Positions 63,109 through 64,000 of a DNA stretch of 64,000 nucleotides are shown piece after piece. The position numbers and the translations under genes were made by a program. Source of the DNA: Roseiarcus sp963833955 (GTDB lineage Bacteria > Pseudomonadota > Alphaproteobacteria > Rhizobiales > Beijerinckiaceae). Numbering within the stretch: the first letter of the stretch is position 1; each line of letters starts with the position of its first letter. A model generated the notes under the pieces. The model was not told the DNA's origin. It ran no database searches and saw only the letters and a program-made list of their open reading frames with translations. Location of the stretch: the NCBI GenBank assembly GCA_963833955.1, contig CAWHZY010000011.1:1-64000 (forward strand). The letters are read 5' to 3'.

Positions 63109-64000
63109 TCAGTTAAAATCCACGTCCTTTGTCTCGGGACCCATCGCGGCCCCGATCGTGCCGATGATCGCTCCGATCGCCAGTAAGAAGACCGGCGTGA
63201 GCTCGAAAGGCATGACTGCCCCCAGCCAGTTCATGTAGAAAGCGTAGAAGGACGGGAGGATCACTGAGAGGCTGAAGCCAATTCCGAACCCCGTCGCGCG
63301 GACATCGGTGACAAAGCGCTCGTTGATATAGGTGATGATCACCCCCCACGGCGAAGTGACCAGAATTGAGAGCACACAAACGAGCGCCATGATCGCGCCC
63401 AGCGAGAGGTCCGGAGTGCGGATGAGATAGTAGAGGATCGCTGAGCCAATGATTGCGATCAGAGGGCCGACGATGACGAAAAAGCGCCGCCGGCCAATCC
63501 GCTGCCCGATCATGCCCGAAGCGATGTAGCTGAAGAAAAGCGCCGCATAGCTGATCAGAAGGGTCGAGGTCAGCGCATATTTCGGCAGCTTGAGCATGTG
63601 CAGCAAGAGCGTGGTCGGAATGAAAATGGTGATGATGTTTTGGGTCAGCCAGAACCCGGTCATCATGACCAGCACTTGCAACAGATTGCGTCCGCTCGGG
63701 CCCGAGATGAGATCGCTGAGCGGCGTCTTTTCCCGTTTGCTCTCGACATCGGTCTCCCAGATTTCGGATTCCGAGACCATGAACACGTAATAGAGCACGA
63801 GAACGCCGGCGAGGAGCGCCCCGATCACGAAGGGAATGCGCCAGCCCCATTGCGCGTAAGCCGAACTCCGCACCCGCCAGCGGAAAGATGGCGAACATCA
63901 ACATCGCGACGAGGGTGATGGCGATATAGGCGGCGGGAAAGGCTGAGAGGATGAGGCCGCCGGTGAAGCCGCGCTGTTCCTTCTTGGAATATTCGATCGC
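63109..64000 (-). CDS. MFS transporter (3' part; apparent frameshift; cut by window end)
   Basis: Major facilitator permease of the metabolite:proton symporter type. From the window end the frame reads SKKEQRGFTGGLILSAFPAAYIAITLVAM to FPLAGA; near 63870 one extra base shifts it, and the rest (SSAYAQWGWRIPFVIGALLAG through six more helices to ETKDVDFN) is in another frame ending at 63109. As with gshB, a one-base insertion restores the protein. No upstream regulatory region is visible. Confidence 0.8.

Overview
The window comes from a GC-rich alphaproteobacterium. The best guess is a phototrophic member of the Hyphomicrobiales (Rhizobiales), because it carries a bchCXYZ-pufBALMC superoperon with a tetraheme reaction-centre cytochrome, next to typical alphaproteobacterial housekeeping genes (prmA, zwf, grpE, glnD, gshB, yraN, rsmI). 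The species cannot be fixed from the sequence alone.

Layout. (1) 1-8613, + strand: bacteriochlorophyll genes bchC (cut by the window edge), bchX, bchY, bchZ, a small pufQ-position gene, then pufB, pufA, pufL, pufM and pufC. Overlapping stops and starts and intercistronic hairpins mark it as one transcript. (2) 8750-38093: a catabolic island built of two parallel modules. Module A (8750-22697) has a family III CoA-transferase, enoyl-CoA hydratase, two GMC oxidoreductases, a GH88-type hydrolase, a ribose-type ABC importer with an extra unknown exported protein, and a LacI-type regulator. Module B (22915-37078) repeats the kit: LacI regulator, GH88-type hydrolase, two GMC oxidoreductases, ABC importer and CoA-transferase, and adds a MaoC hydratase, an SDR and a DHDPS-type aldolase. 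A PhyH-type dioxygenase follows at the edge. Each module has its own palindromic operator family: four TGTRAAYRYRTTYACA-like sites in A and three perfect TGAAAGCGCTTTCA sites in B. The inferred job is uptake of two related uronic-acid-containing glycosides, hydrolysis, alcohol oxidation, CoA activation and hydration/cleavage. The substrate is unknown.

(3) 38490-44060: an insertion-sequence pile: an IS6 remnant, an IS21 element with broken istA and istB, and two head-to-tail IS630 copies with an IS5-family element sitting exactly in their junction. (4) 44180-49145: chromosomal genes (GNAT acetyltransferase, zwf, prmA, TSUP permease) with intergenic repeats, among them a 109-bp multi-hairpin MITE-like element present three times in the window. 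(5) 49279-54874: a decay zone with a truncated IS110 gene, an IS630 element carrying an antisense LexA-like passenger gene, and fragments of NmrA, TetR, alpha/beta-hydrolase, IS21, eutB and eutC genes. (6) 54938-64000: housekeeping genes alkB-like, grpE, glnD, gshB, yraN, rsmI, an LpoA-like lipoprotein and an MFS transporter. gshB and the MFS gene each show one apparent single-base frameshift, which may be sequencing errors. No rRNA, tRNA or CRISPR array was seen.
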